A stretch of 64,000 nt of DNA from Flavobacteriaceae bacterium (GCA_947457615.1 CANGWK010000003.1:85323-149322); one strand, 5' to 3'; positions 21,029-31,651 are shown, numbered from the stretch's first letter. The notes: generated by a model from the letters alone, not told the origin. Made by a program: numbers and translations.

Positions 21029-21667
21029 TTAATTTGTTTTAGGTTTAGCTCTTAAGCCTGTTACTAAAGCAAAATTATTTATGTCTTGATCTTGTAACAT
21101 ATCCATAATTTTTCTAATTTGTGGATATTGTTGTTTAGCATCGCCTTTTATAGCGAAGTCTAATTCTTTCTCTTTAGCCAAATCTATGTTATTAGCTTTT
21201 CTGCAGTACATAATCCAATCTTTTAATTCATTGTTAGTCGAATCAATTGGAATACCCGGTTGAACACCACTTTTGTTTCTTTTATCATTTTTCATTGCTA
21301 TCAATTGTTTCAAACCAGAAACAGGAACACCAAAATCTTCAATTAAAGAAAACTGAGCAACTTCATCAGGAGTAAATTTAACTCCGTACTTTTCACCCAT
21401 TAATTCTAGGGTTTGAGCACGAACATCTCTATCCTTCATACCAAAAAACACACTTTGACCTACATTACTTCTTCCAACTGTAATGGTAACTAATCCTGTT
21501 TCAGGGAGTTTAGTTAGTACCGTTGATGCAGGAGTTTGTACTGGTAATGGCTCAGGTTGTTTTGCAGTAGCGGTCAAAATGAAGAACGTAAGCAAAAGGA
21601 AGGCCACATCACACATTGCGGTCATGTCAATAGATGCTGCCTTTTTGGACATTTTTATTTTAGCCAT
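21029..21667 (-). CDS. exbD: ExbD/TolR-family biopolymer transporter, second copy
   Basis: SIDMTAMCDVAFLLLTFFILTATAKQPEPL motif. Confidence 0.93.
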   Translation of the reverse strand: MAKIKMSKKAASIDMTAMCDVAFLLLTFFILTATAKQPEPLPVQTPASTVLTKLPETGLVTITVGRSNVGQSVFFGMKDRDVRAQTLELMGEKYGVKFTPDEVAQFSLIEDFGVPVSGLKQLIAMKNDKRNKSGVQPGIPIDSTNNELKDWIMYCRKANNIDLAKEKELDFAIKGDAKQQYPQIRKIMDMLQDQDINNFALVTGLRAKPKTN

Positions 21668-21717
21668 TTTTATATTTTTATTATTTCTTTGAAATTAAAT
21701 TTCAAAAAAATTAATTA

Positions 21718-22557
21718 TTATTTTAAACTTCCTTTCATTCTTCTGTAAGAATTCACAATTGCAGTACCTGCTTCATCGATAGAATAGGTTAAAGTATCAA
21801 TTTTAGAAGTAAAAAGATTGTACATTACAATTGCTAAGGCAGAAGTAGCGATTCCTGTTGCAGTATTGATAAGTGCTTCAGAAATACCATTTGCTAGCAT
21901 TGATTGATCTGGAGTTCCTGAAGATGCTAATGCGCCAAACGCTTTAATCATTCCCGTTACAGTTCCTAATAATCCAGCAAGAGTACCTAAAGACACTAAT
22001 GTAGAAAGGATTGTCATGTGCTTTTCTAACATTGGCATTTCAAGAGAAGTAGCTTCTTCAATTTCTTTGTGAATCATTTCAGATGCTTCTTCACTATTAA
22101 ATCCTTCTTTTTTAACTTCTTGATATTTTACTAATGCTGATTTTATAGCATTTGCAACAGACCCTTTTTGTTTATCGCAAGCTGCAATTGCATCTTCAAT
22201 ATTTCCTGCAGCTACACTACCTTGAATTGAAGCCATAAATTTATCTAAATTACCTGTTCCAGATGCTTTAGAAATAACAAAAAATCTCTCGAAAGAAAAT
22301 ACAATAACCATTAACAAGCATCCTAATAATACAGGAACGATTGCCCCTCCTTTATAAACCATTGCTAAATAATTACCTGCTTTTGGATGACCTGCTTCTG
22401 CACCAGCATCTAACATTGCTCTTTCGTTTTCGAAATTACTTGCAGCTCCCATGATAAATTTCCATACTAAAATTCCAACAACGATACATGATGCGATGAT
22501 TATTCCTGTCATCATTCCACCACCATTAGACCCATTTTCTTTTTTTGCGTTTGCCAT
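21718..22557 (-). CDS. exbB: MotA/TolQ/ExbB proton channel family protein
   Basis: TLVSLGTLAGLLGTVTGMIKAFGALASSGTPDQSMLANGISEALINTATGIATSALAIVMYN. Confidence 0.94.
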   Translation of the reverse strand: MANAKKENGSNGGGMMTGIIIASCIVVGILVWKFIMGAASNFENERAMLDAGAEAGHPKAGNYLAMVYKGGAIVPVLLGCLLMVIVFSFERFFVISKASGTGNLDKFMASIQGSVAAGNIEDAIAACDKQKGSVANAIKSALVKYQEVKKEGFNSEEASEMIHKEIEEATSLEMPMLEKHMTILSTLVSLGTLAGLLGTVTGMIKAFGALASSGTPDQSMLANGISEALINTATGIATSALAIVMYNLFTSKIDTLTYSIDEAGTAIVNSYRRMKGSLK

Positions 22558-22622
22558 TTTCTTTTAAAATTTAATAGTTTTTAATAAATTAATAATTTAG
22601 TTGTAATTAACTTGTTTAGGAG

Positions 22623-22630
22623 CAAAATTA
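22623..22630 (-). promoter_or_regulatory. Bacteroidota -7 box for the exbB-exbD-tonB operon
   Basis: Reverse strand TAATTTTG. Confidence 0.4.
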
Positions 22631-22977
22631 ATTTTTTAGTTGTAATAAAAAAACTTTTTTCAACTTTTAATTAAGGGGCTCTTTACGAAAACGATTTTCA
22701 TAACATAAACTTAACATTGACAGGCTTTAAAAGACACTGTTTTATGTTTAAAACGTAAAAATATAAAATTATTGCATCTGATTTTAATAATATTAAGTTA
22801 ATAATAAATCCTCTTTTGTGTTTTTAATTTGCATTTGTCTAGCTTGTTAATAATATAAGATGGTCAATAGGTTAAATTATTTCAAACAAACCGCATTTAA
22901 TATAGGATTTTAAATTTATTAACTATTTTTGGAGTTGCTATTGTAATCCTTTTAACTTTAATAAAAAATTAGTCCTC

Positions 22978-23343
22978 TTGAAAAAATACTTAATACAAAA
23001 GACACCTTTTAGAGTTCCAACTACTGATGGAAAGCTAATTGAAGAGCACCACGGAATTCCAACTACAGGAAATAAGGAAATTTCTATTGCTCATATGATT
23101 GCACCACCTAAATGGAGTGAGCCTTTTCAAACGCCGGAATTTGAGGAATATACTTATATTATTTCTGGGAAAAAGCAATTTATTATCGACGGGGAGACTA
23201 TAATTTTAGAGACTGGGCAATCCATAAAAATTGAAAAAAATACCCGTGTTCAATATTCTAATCCGTTTGAGGAGCCATGCGAATATATTGCAATTTGCAA
23301 ACCGGCTTTTGATTTTAATAAAGTACACCGGGAAGAAATTTAG
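22978..23343 (+). CDS. Cupin-domain protein
   Basis: EEYTYIISGKKQFIIDGETIILETGQSIKIEKNTRVQYSNP cupin strands; TTG start. Confidence 0.75.
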   Translation: MKKYLIQKTPFRVPTTDGKLIEEHHGIPTTGNKEISIAHMIAPPKWSEPFQTPEFEEYTYIISGKKQFIIDGETIILETGQSIKIEKNTRVQYSNPFEEPCEYIAICKPAFDFNKVHREEI

Positions 23344-24689
23344 ACTGCAGATTTCAGTTTACTTAATATTAAATTTTCAACTTCTTCCGAATTCCATTTT
23401 TCTTCAATATTTTCTAATTGCATTACCTCTTCCATGATTTTATTTTGGAAGTCTCCAATTGCAAGCGCCTCAGAATAAGGCTGTAAACTAAATGTCACTC
23501 TACTGTATAACGGCATCCACTTGTCTGGATGATGATCAGAGAACCATTTTTCTATTTTCTTTTGTAACAAGAACTTTTCATCGGCCGTCTTACTACTCAT
23601 TTCAATAAAATTTCTTCTAGACAGTTCGGTAATTGCGTCTGCATTTGGTTTACGTGATTTTTCATATTCCGAAAAAATCATTTTCCAATCATCACCATAT
23701 TTATCGATCATTTCGCTAAGTATAGAAATATCTTCAAAACCAGCATTCATTCCATGTCCGTAAAAAGGAACAATAGCATGCGCCGAATCGCCAATTAAAG
23801 CAACTTTATCTTCATACGTCCAAGGATAACATTTCATTATTGCCAAATAACTGGTAGGGTTTTTAAAGAAATCTTTTACTAAATCTGGAATTACCGCTTT
23901 AGTGTCCGGAAAATATTTAGCAAAGAAAGCTACTAAACTAGATTCGTCCTTTAATTGATCAAATGAATTTTCTCCTTCAAATGGCATGAATAAAGTGCAC
24001 GTGAAAGTTCCATCTAAATTGGATAAGGCCATCAACATAAAGTTACCTCTAGGCCAAATGTGCAACGAGTTTTTATCGATCTTGTGGGTCCCGTCTTCAT
24101 TGGCAGGAATATGCAATTCTTTGTATCCGATTTTCATGAATTCTTGCGAATAATCAAACATAGATTGGCGTTGCATTCTATGTCGGATTCTAGAAAAAGC
24201 TCCGTCGGCTCCAAAAACTTTATCGTACTTTACATCTTCCCACTGCCCTCTTTCGGTTTCACCAATATGTAAAGTGGCATCGGCTAAAGTAACATCCCAA
24301 ATTTTAGAGTTAAAAAAGAAATCTACTCCAGCTTCTTCTGCCAAATCAATCATTCTTTTATTCAATAAACCTCGAGATAACGAAAAAATGGACTCACCTT
24401 CTTTTCCATAATATTGGTATTGCAAGATATCCTCTTGGGTATGAATAGCTCTTTTATCTACAGGAATTCCGATTTTTCTTATTTCGTCTTCCAAACCTAC
24501 ATCTTGCATTGCTTTCCATCCTCTATTTGACATAACAAGATTAATGGAACGACCAGAAAAAGTGATAGTTCTAATATCAGAACTTCGGTCGTATACATGA
24601 ACGGTGTGTCCTAATTTTTTAAGATATATTGCCAATAATGTTCCTACTAATCCGGAACCTACCACAGCAATTTTTTGTGGAGTTTGCAT
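23340..24689 (-). CDS. kmo: Kynurenine 3-monooxygenase
   Basis: FAD GSGLVGTLLAIYLKKLGHTVHVYDRSSDIR, GDSAHAIVPFYGHGMNAGFEDI. Confidence 0.93.
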   Translation of the reverse strand: MQTPQKIAVVGSGLVGTLLAIYLKKLGHTVHVYDRSSDIRTITFSGRSINLVMSNRGWKAMQDVGLEDEIRKIGIPVDKRAIHTQEDILQYQYYGKEGESIFSLSRGLLNKRMIDLAEEAGVDFFFNSKIWDVTLADATLHIGETERGQWEDVKYDKVFGADGAFSRIRHRMQRQSMFDYSQEFMKIGYKELHIPANEDGTHKIDKNSLHIWPRGNFMLMALSNLDGTFTCTLFMPFEGENSFDQLKDESSLVAFFAKYFPDTKAVIPDLVKDFFKNPTSYLAIMKCYPWTYEDKVALIGDSAHAIVPFYGHGMNAGFEDISILSEMIDKYGDDWKMIFSEYEKSRKPNADAITELSRRNFIEMSSKTADEKFLLQKKIEKWFSDHHPDKWMPLYSRVTFSLQPYSEALAIGDFQNKIMEEVMQLENIEEKWNSEEVENLILSKLKSAV

Positions 24690-24814
24690 GTAATTTTTAA
24701 AAAGTTAAGCAAAATTACAGAATTATTAGATTAAACCTCAGAAAATAACTCAAAATAATTATCCCTACATCCACAATATTGTTTATTCTTTTTATTTTTT
24801 TATTAAACAAATGG

Positions 24815-24822
24815 TATCTTTG
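24815..24822 (+). promoter_or_regulatory. Bacteroidota -7 box for the flavin reductase gene
   Basis: TATCTTTG, 13 nt before ATG. Confidence 0.5.
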
Positions 24823-24835
24823 AATAAAATTAATA

Positions 24836-25477
24836 ATGATAAACTTTTCAAAAGAAGCCATAAACAACATGCACTCCGTTCCGAGATTGAACTTAATTAA
24901 TTCATGCACAGGATACAAATCGGCAAATTTAATTGCAACAAAATCTAAAGATGGAATTGCAAATGTTGCTATATTTAGTAGTATTACGCACATTGGCAGC
25001 AATCCCCCTATGATTAGTTTTATCACTAGACCTCTAACTGCAAAACGAGATACGTATAACAATATTAAAGAAGTTGGATATTTCTCGGTAAATCACGTCG
25101 TTGAAAGTATGATTAATGACGCGCACCATTCCTCTGCTAGTTACGATGGGACAATTTCTGAATTTGACAAAACCAATTTAATTGTAGAATATAAAGATTC
25201 TATTTCCATTCCCTTTGTAAAGGGTAGCCCTGTTCAATTGTATTGCAAGTACCTCAACGAATACCACATCAAAGAAAATGATACTATTCATGTGATTGCT
25301 TCAATAGAAAATTTATTTTTCGAAGAGAAATTATTAAATAAAGACAAATTTTTGCAGCTAGACAGAGCTAATGTAGTTGCAATAAATGGTATAGACGGTT
25401 ATGCTTTGCCAAAATTAGTTGAACGTTTGGAGTATGCAAGACCTAATTTAGAAGCAAAATCAATTTTAGAGAAATAA
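24836..25477 (+). CDS. Flavin reductase-like FMN-binding protein
   Basis: SCTGYKSANLIATKSKDGIANVAIFSSITHIGSNPPMISFITRP. Confidence 0.85.
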   Translation: MINFSKEAINNMHSVPRLNLINSCTGYKSANLIATKSKDGIANVAIFSSITHIGSNPPMISFITRPLTAKRDTYNNIKEVGYFSVNHVVESMINDAHHSSASYDGTISEFDKTNLIVEYKDSISIPFVKGSPVQLYCKYLNEYHIKENDTIHVIASIENLFFEEKLLNKDKFLQLDRANVVAINGIDGYALPKLVERLEYARPNLEAKSILEK

Positions 25478-25516
25478 TGTATTTCTTTGTTACAACATAT
25501 TAATTGTGAAAAATTT

Positions 25517-25555
25517 CTCCCCCGGCCCCTATTGAAATTAGAGAGGTGCCGAAAT
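25517..25555. repeat. Degenerate CTCTCCCC-type repeat, intergenic
   Basis: ttctcccccggcccctattgaaattagagaggtgccga resembles a decayed copy of the 45061 element. Confidence 0.5.
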
Positions 25556-25598
25556 GTGAAACTATTGTGGATGTTTTAGCTGTGTATTTTGTTTGACA

Positions 25599-25644
25599 AA
25601 AAGCCACCCCGCCTTACGGACACCCCTCCAAAGAAGTGGAATGG
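25599..25644 (-). repeat. Dispersed repeat family B copy, intergenic
   Basis: aaaagccaccccgccttacggacacccctccaaagaagtggaatgg; 39 of 46 positions match 34759-34804 by hand count. Confidence 0.85.
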
Positions 25645-25698
25645 ATGCTGATTGTACACTGCTTATATATTGTAAAGTTATTGCGAATTCTATACGTG

Positions 25699-25801
25699 TT
25701 GCGTGAGGGATAAAAGCGGCATCCTTTGCTTTTTTTTGATTTTGCGAGGTCACGAAGCAATCTAAAAAAGCAAAGATACAGCGTATAGCCCGACCCAAAG
25801 G
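25699..25801 (-). repeat. Dispersed hairpin repeat of Flavobacterium type (GGTCGGGCTATACGCTGTATCTTTGC ... GCAAAGGATGCCGCTTTTATCCCTCACGC)
   Basis: Reverse strand carries complementary GCTTTTTTAGATTGCTTCGTGACC...AAAAAAAAGCAAAGG arms; similar text remembered from other Flavobacterium intergenic regions. Confidence 0.7.
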
Positions 25802-25821
25802 GACACGCCCAACCAGTGAAA

Positions 25822-28209
25822 TTAATTTTTTGGTTTGAAAACTAATTTAGTGGAGTTAGCCATAATTTCTTTTTTGTTGAGTTTCATTTTTCGGAATTGT
25901 CCTTTGTTGTACATGGCGGCTTGATCACTGTAATGGGCGCTCATTGGGTTTCCAGATTGCCCAGTTGGAAGGATACTCACGCTATTTTCTACATCTGAAA
26001 AATCAATCACTCTTCTAGTGGATGGCCCTCCTTTTACATCATAAATTCCGGTCTCGTTATAGAAAAACATCATATTATTTATAACTTCGTTGGAGCCACT
26101 TGCTTCAAATGGACCCACATTGAAGAAAGTTCTTAGAGCTGCAATTTTCCCTATTGGATGTTGGTGCTCCAAAGTATGCACTTCGCTCCAAGTCCATTTG
26201 GTTTTGATAGTGCCTAATTGCTTTGTTAAATCAGTAATTGCTTCTTTAAAAGATTGGGTTAGGATCTCTTTTTTGGTTTCTCTTTTGTTTTTGGTTGCTG
26301 TATTATCCCACCACAAAGAATTTTCATTATTACTTTGTCCTTCAATAACTTGCTTCATTATATGGGTTGCCAAAAAGGCTTTGAAGTTCTCCTCTCCCAA
26401 TTCGTCTTGGAACGTGTTTTTCAAATAACAAGAAATCCATTTATTGTAAATAGTTGGGCCAACATCCTGAAGATTATTAGAACCTGACCATTTTTTTAGT
26501 ATTTCTAAGGCTTCTTTTTCATTGGCATTCCAACTATTGTTTGCAACCGACTGTGTCCATTTAGCAACCAAGGAAACCGCTGTAGAGGAAGTGTTATCGT
26601 TAATACTTTTTTGAACGTCACCGCTAGTCCAATTGTTTTTAGGCTTTAACAATCCGTCAATTCTTTGCGCTCTGTCTTTGGGCAAATAATAGCCCGGATA
26701 TAAATAACCGTCAATTGGTTCGGGTTGGTTGTTAGCCGAATAGACATAATTCCAATTTGGATTTAAGGCATACGGATTTTTGGAAAAATCAATAAATTCT
26801 TTTTTATCATCGATGCCATTTGCTCCGTTCATAATAAAATTTCCGTTAACGGATTTGTCTAATTTATATAGTTTTCCGGAAGTTTTCCAAGCAATATTAT
26901 TTTTAGCATCACCATACATAATATTGAGCCCTGGCGCAGCGATTAACGAAATTGCCTTATGAAAATCGTCTAATTTTTTTGAATGAGAAAGAGCATGAAC
27001 TGCCTCAAGAATTTGATTTTTTTGTTGGGTGTAAATCCAAGACATTGCTACTGGTTTTTTAGTATTCAAAGTATTTAACAGTCCATTCATAATAGGGCCG
27101 TGAACGGATTCTTTTATATTTAATGTTACAGAAGCACTATCTTTTACCTTAATTATTTTCTTACGAATGGAATAATTTTTATATCCATCTACTGTTTTAT
27201 ATTGGTTGCTATTTGCAGGATTTTCTTCCTCTTGAAATAAATCTAAATCGTCATTTTCAAACATGGTCAAGCCATAGGCATAGTTGTGGTTGTGTCCCAA
27301 TAACGGAAAAGGTGTTCCCGCAAGATAGTAGCCATACATTTCATAATCGGGGGTAGTTATATGGGCTTCATACCATGTGCATGGTTGGGAAAACATAATG
27401 TGTGGATCGTTTGCAAAAATAACTTTGCCGTTCTTAGTTTTTTGAGCGCCAATTACCCAGCTGTTGCTTCCAATGAATGAAGGTATTGGAGAATTGTCTA
27501 ATAGCCTTGCTATAGATTTTGAGATTTCAGCATAATCATTACTCTTTCCTTTATAACTTTTTAATTGGGTGGTCCCAAATGAGCCATCTATGCCGAAGTC
27601 TTTAAGATATTCCATTCCGAATTTATCTCGAATATCGGTGAGCAATGGGTCGGTTTTTTGTGCCATGGCAAAACTAAATGACATGTATCCAAATATATTG
27701 TAAACGTCTTTTAGTGTGAATTTTTCTATTTTAACACCCAGTAATTGGAATTCAATAGGAGTCTTCCCTTCTTGCATGTATTGATTAATTCCGTCTACAT
27801 AGGCCATTGCTAAGATATATGTTTCGGAGTTTTTATCTAATTGAGATATTGCTTTTTCGGAGTTTTCATCTATACCTATTCCAGCAAAAAATTGGTCGTT
27901 CTTTAGTGCTTTTGTTCCAAATAATTCTGACAATCTTCCTGGTGCAATCCTTCTTAGAAGTTCCATTTGCCATAATCGATCTTGTGCATGAACGTATCCC
28001 AATGCAACCATAGCGTCTTTTTGGGTGGCAGCATAAATGTGGGGAACACCAAAATCATCAAAGTAAACGGTAGTTTCTTTTTCAATGTTCTTTAAAGTAA
28101 TTTCTCCTTCGTATTTTGGTTTTGTAGTTTGCAAATAAACATAAAGTGTTACTGACAATAGTACTACTAAAGAAATAAGAATTAGAAAAACTTTTTTAAG
28201 TGTTTTCAT
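25822..28209 (-). CDS. Penicillin acylase family protein (Ntn hydrolase)
   Basis: VYFDDFGVPHIYAATQKDAMVALGYVHAQDRLWQMELLRR; catalytic-type GSNSWVIGAQKTKNGKVIFANDPH. Confidence 0.93.
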   Translation of the reverse strand: MKTLKKVFLILISLVVLLSVTLYVYLQTTKPKYEGEITLKNIEKETTVYFDDFGVPHIYAATQKDAMVALGYVHAQDRLWQMELLRRIAPGRLSELFGTKALKNDQFFAGIGIDENSEKAISQLDKNSETYILAMAYVDGINQYMQEGKTPIEFQLLGVKIEKFTLKDVYNIFGYMSFSFAMAQKTDPLLTDIRDKFGMEYLKDFGIDGSFGTTQLKSYKGKSNDYAEISKSIARLLDNSPIPSFIGSNSWVIGAQKTKNGKVIFANDPHIMFSQPCTWYEAHITTPDYEMYGYYLAGTPFPLLGHNHNYAYGLTMFENDDLDLFQEEENPANSNQYKTVDGYKNYSIRKKIIKVKDSASVTLNIKESVHGPIMNGLLNTLNTKKPVAMSWIYTQQKNQILEAVHALSHSKKLDDFHKAISLIAAPGLNIMYGDAKNNIAWKTSGKLYKLDKSVNGNFIMNGANGIDDKKEFIDFSKNPYALNPNWNYVYSANNQPEPIDGYLYPGYYLPKDRAQRIDGLLKPKNNWTSGDVQKSINDNTSSTAVSLVAKWTQSVANNSWNANEKEALEILKKWSGSNNLQDVGPTIYNKWISCYLKNTFQDELGEENFKAFLATHIMKQVIEGQSNNENSLWWDNTATKNKRETKKEILTQSFKEAITDLTKQLGTIKTKWTWSEVHTLEHQHPIGKIAALRTFFNVGPFEASGSNEVINNMMFFYNETGIYDVKGGPSTRRVIDFSDVENSVSILPTGQSGNPMSAHYSDQAAMYNKGQFRKMKLNKKEIMANSTKLVFKPKN

Positions 28210-28321
28210 CTGAGAATATATTGAATACTAAAAGTAAAAAATAAACCATTAAGAAATTAAGTTTCATTTAGTTATTGTCTTAATTTTTCTTATTTTCGTA
28301 ATGGTTTAAAAAAAATTGATC

Positions 28322-29410
28322 TTATTTTCTAGGAAATTCTATTGCTTTTCCAATGTTCATTCCGTTATTTTTTGCCAAAACTCCACATAGATGAAATAAC
28401 ATTCTAGCACCCACATTTCCATCCCAATCGTCGTTTTCACCTGGAGCAACTTCAACTAAATCGAAACCAATAATTTCTTTACCGCTTTCCGATAATTTGT
28501 TAAACAAATAGGTGGCTTGTTCAAAAGAAAATCCTCCTGGAACTGGTGTTCCTGTATTTGGACAATACCATGGATACATTCCGTCAATATCAAAACTGAT
28601 ACACACTTTTTGAGGCAATGATGCTATTATAGCTTCACATTGTTGTTGCCATGTTTTTCCTTCAAAGTTTTCTCTTTTCAAATCAGCATCACTATTTACT
28701 AAAACCCTTCCTTTAGATTGTTGCACTACATCGACTTCTTGTTCGCAGAAATCTCGGATTCCAACTTGAACTATTTTTGAAATTTGAAGAATTTGTAGAG
28801 CATTGTACATTATTGAGGCATGAGAAAAAGTAAATCCTTCGTATCCAATTCGCAAATCCATATGCGCATCTAGATGCAAGATTCCAAAATTATCGTGTTG
28901 GGTTGCCAAAGCTTCGTAATATCCTAGTGGGGTAGAATGGTCTCCGCCTAATAAAACTACTTTTTTGCCCTTATTCATCCAATATAAAACGGTCTCTTTA
29001 ACTTCGGTATGCAAATCGCGACAAACTAAATTTATCCTATCTAAATCGGCTTTAAGAACTGGAATATTTGAAACTTCTTGCCCGTCTTCCAATGCTTCAA
29101 TGATGGGTTGAGCAAGTGCTTTATATTTATCAGAATTAGATTTCCAAGCAGCTGGAATTTCAGCATAATACATGCCTAATTTCCATAGTTCCGGAAAATC
29201 TTGATGGTTAAGATCTACCTGAAAGGATGCCCCTAATATTGCTTCAGGACCATCAGATGCTCCAGATCCATAACTAACGGTTACTTCCCAAGGCACAGGA
29301 ATTATAATTATTTCTGATTGTTCGGCTGAAAATGGTAATCCAAAAATAGTTGCGTCAGCTAATCCTGGTTGAGAAGGATCAAAGTCTTTTATAATTTGTT
29401 CTTTAGTCAT
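28322..29410 (-). CDS. Arginase/agmatinase/formimidoylglutamase family (ORF from 29431)
   Basis: VVLLGGDHSTPLGYYEAL, LHLDAHMDLR, ISFDIDGMYP metal-binding motifs. Confidence 0.9.
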   Translation of the reverse strand: MTKEQIIKDFDPSQPGLADATIFGLPFSAEQSEIIIIPVPWEVTVSYGSGASDGPEAILGASFQVDLNHQDFPELWKLGMYYAEIPAAWKSNSDKYKALAQPIIEALEDGQEVSNIPVLKADLDRINLVCRDLHTEVKETVLYWMNKGKKVVLLGGDHSTPLGYYEALATQHDNFGILHLDAHMDLRIGYEGFTFSHASIMYNALQILQISKIVQVGIRDFCEQEVDVVQQSKGRVLVNSDADLKRENFEGKTWQQQCEAIIASLPQKVCISFDIDGMYPWYCPNTGTPVPGGFSFEQATYLFNKLSESGKEIIGFDLVEVAPGENDDWDGNVGARMLFHLCGVLAKNNGMNIGKAIEFPRK

Positions 29411-29490
29411 ATTATTTGAGAAACAAAGCAATTGCTTTAATCTTAATTTAGTTTTTGCAAATGTACTAAGGTTTTGAAGTCTTTACAAAA

Positions 29491-29534
29491 TAAAATAACC
29501 ACAATGAAATTTACATTCATTGTGGTTATTTTAT
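29491..29534 (-). terminator. Terminator of the M36-like peptidase gene
   Basis: aaaataaccacaatgaa...ttcattgtggttatttt stem. Confidence 0.8.
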
Positions 29535-29550
29535 AAGATTTAAAAACTAT

Positions 29551-31617
29551 TTATTCTTTAATAAACTTATAACTTGATTTAGAAGTATTAAAATAAATAG
29601 TGTAAACTCCATTAGAAAGTTTAGAAACATCTATTTTTTCTTCATTGGAAATAGATGCTTTTTCAATTACTTTTTGTCCTAATATATTAAAAATAGTAAT
29701 ACTTTCAGTTGAATCAAATTCTCCTTTAATTGTAATTTGATTTTTAGTTGGATTAGGATAAATAACTATTCTTTCTTTTACATTTTGAGCTACAGCTAAA
29801 TTTGGTGTTACAACTAAATTAAATCCACAATTAACTGCTGTTCCAAGTGTAGCAGTCATAGTTACTGGGTAAGTTCCAGGAGAAAGTACAGAACCAATTG
29901 CAGGTGTTTGGGTTACTACAGCAGCACAATTAGCACTAATTGCGTTTGATAAACTAGAAAAATCTGGAACATTATAACTATTATTTAAATCTGCTTCAAC
30001 CGTTTGATCGAGGGGACAATTTATTTTCAATGCTACCGCTGCCATTGCATATCCAGCTGCATTAAATTTATCTGTCATTGTTTGTATATCCGCACAAGGA
30101 TAATTCATATTTATTGCTGCTTGTCTAAGTGCAACTGCAGCTGTTTTTTGATTTGACGAACTATTGGTTAAAGCCAATCCTTCTAAAAATACTTTATCGG
30201 TTTTGGTTTTTCCAATGACATCGTAAATTTTCATTAAAGCAGTTGCCCAAATTTGTCCGTAAGTATGTATTTCCGTATTAGTGGCTCCTGTTTGTGGATA
30301 GGTTCTAGTATAATTGGTTACTCTACCATTCCACCATTCATTATGACCATCCCAACTAAAAACCCAATTATAAGCTGGCTCAGTAGAGGTCCATTGGTTC
30401 AAACTTCGGCTATGGGAAACTGCCCAATAATCACCATTTCCTTCTCCTAGACCTGTAGTACTTGAAGCATGACCACCTGTAATCCAATCGTGAATTCCAT
30501 GACCCATTTCATGCAAAATAACATCCGCATCTTCGGCATCATCTACACCACCTTCACCAAAAACTAAAGTACCTCCGGTATAGTAGGAATTATCGGCGCC
30601 ATTAGCCCCAGAAGGATCAAAAAATAAAACTCCAGAATTGGTTAATGGGACGCAAGGAATTCCTAATGTAGTATTGATATAACGTAAACTCTTATCTAAA
30701 TTATAAAATGCATTAGCAGCCTCAAAGGCATCATTTTCTCTATCAAACAAAAAATCTGGTGAAGATTGGGTAAATAATCCTTTACTTGGCGCTTCTAAAT
30801 CTTTAACTTCAACATAAGAACTTTTTAATTTATAAACTCCTGCTGTAAAATCAATTTCTGGCAAGGTTACTAAAGTTCTAGTAGCATCTAAATCGGTATT
30901 CGTAGCATCATTATTGTCCACGTAATTACCAGAATAGGCAACATGTGCCTGAGAAAGTGGATCTGGGTTATATACCATTGCGGTTCCAGTTACAAAGGAA
31001 TTAGGAGATGTAACTTTATTATTTAAAACTAATTTTTTAGTCTTATTTTTGTTTTTTTTCTCTTTTTTATGGTGATATACTGCAACATCTGTTTTACTCA
31101 ATACTAAACCTGTTTTGGCGTCAATCATAACTTCCCAAGATCCAGACATGTCAAATGCATTTGTAACAACTCTATAAACCAATACTGTTTTTTGCTCTTT
31201 ATTTAACACACAAAGTTTAGATTCCTGGTGAATAATTGCTCCTTTGAAATTTAGAGCAGAATTTGAAATTAAAACAGCTGCTGCTTCTGAAATAGACGGA
31301 TGAGTATCTATATTTGATATGGTAGCGTCATAGTTATTTGAAGAATAAGCAACTTCATTTCCTTTGACAAAATTTACTACTATCTCTGAATCATAAACTG
31401 GAACTTCATTAAGCATTTGTTGAAAACGCAATGTTTCACCAGCTAAACCTTTTCTTACAAAAGTTAGTCTGAATGAATGAAATGGTTGAATATTTAATTC
31501 TTTTGAATTCTCGTTTATCCAATTTCTTGCGGCAACTTCTTTATCTGATACCTGAGCAAATGAGGTATATCCTAGTATAATAAAGAAGATTATTATTGCT
31601 TGTAATTTTATTTTCAT
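29551..31617 (-). CDS. M36/fungalysin-like metallopeptidase with T9SS type A C-terminal signal
   Basis: FTP-like propeptide, zinc motif HEMGHGIHDW with downstream GEGNGDYWA; C-terminus IYPNPTKNQITIKGEF...YKFIKE. Confidence 0.88.
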   Translation of the reverse strand: MKIKLQAIIIFFIILGYTSFAQVSDKEVAARNWINENSKELNIQPFHSFRLTFVRKGLAGETLRFQQMLNEVPVYDSEIVVNFVKGNEVAYSSNNYDATISNIDTHPSISEAAAVLISNSALNFKGAIIHQESKLCVLNKEQKTVLVYRVVTNAFDMSGSWEVMIDAKTGLVLSKTDVAVYHHKKEKKNKNKTKKLVLNNKVTSPNSFVTGTAMVYNPDPLSQAHVAYSGNYVDNNDATNTDLDATRTLVTLPEIDFTAGVYKLKSSYVEVKDLEAPSKGLFTQSSPDFLFDRENDAFEAANAFYNLDKSLRYINTTLGIPCVPLTNSGVLFFDPSGANGADNSYYTGGTLVFGEGGVDDAEDADVILHEMGHGIHDWITGGHASSTTGLGEGNGDYWAVSHSRSLNQWTSTEPAYNWVFSWDGHNEWWNGRVTNYTRTYPQTGATNTEIHTYGQIWATALMKIYDVIGKTKTDKVFLEGLALTNSSSNQKTAAVALRQAAINMNYPCADIQTMTDKFNAAGYAMAAVALKINCPLDQTVEADLNNSYNVPDFSSLSNAISANCAAVVTQTPAIGSVLSPGTYPVTMTATLGTAVNCGFNLVVTPNLAVAQNVKERIVIYPNPTKNQITIKGEFDSTESITIFNILGQKVIEKASISNEEKIDVSKLSNGVYTIYFNTSKSSYKFIKE

Positions 31618-31651
31618 TTTCTATTTTTTATTTATTTGAAATCGATGAATT

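Noticed and set aside
25562-25798. 78-aa minus-strand ORF
   Set aside because: Composed almost entirely of dispersed repeat DNA; likely spurious.
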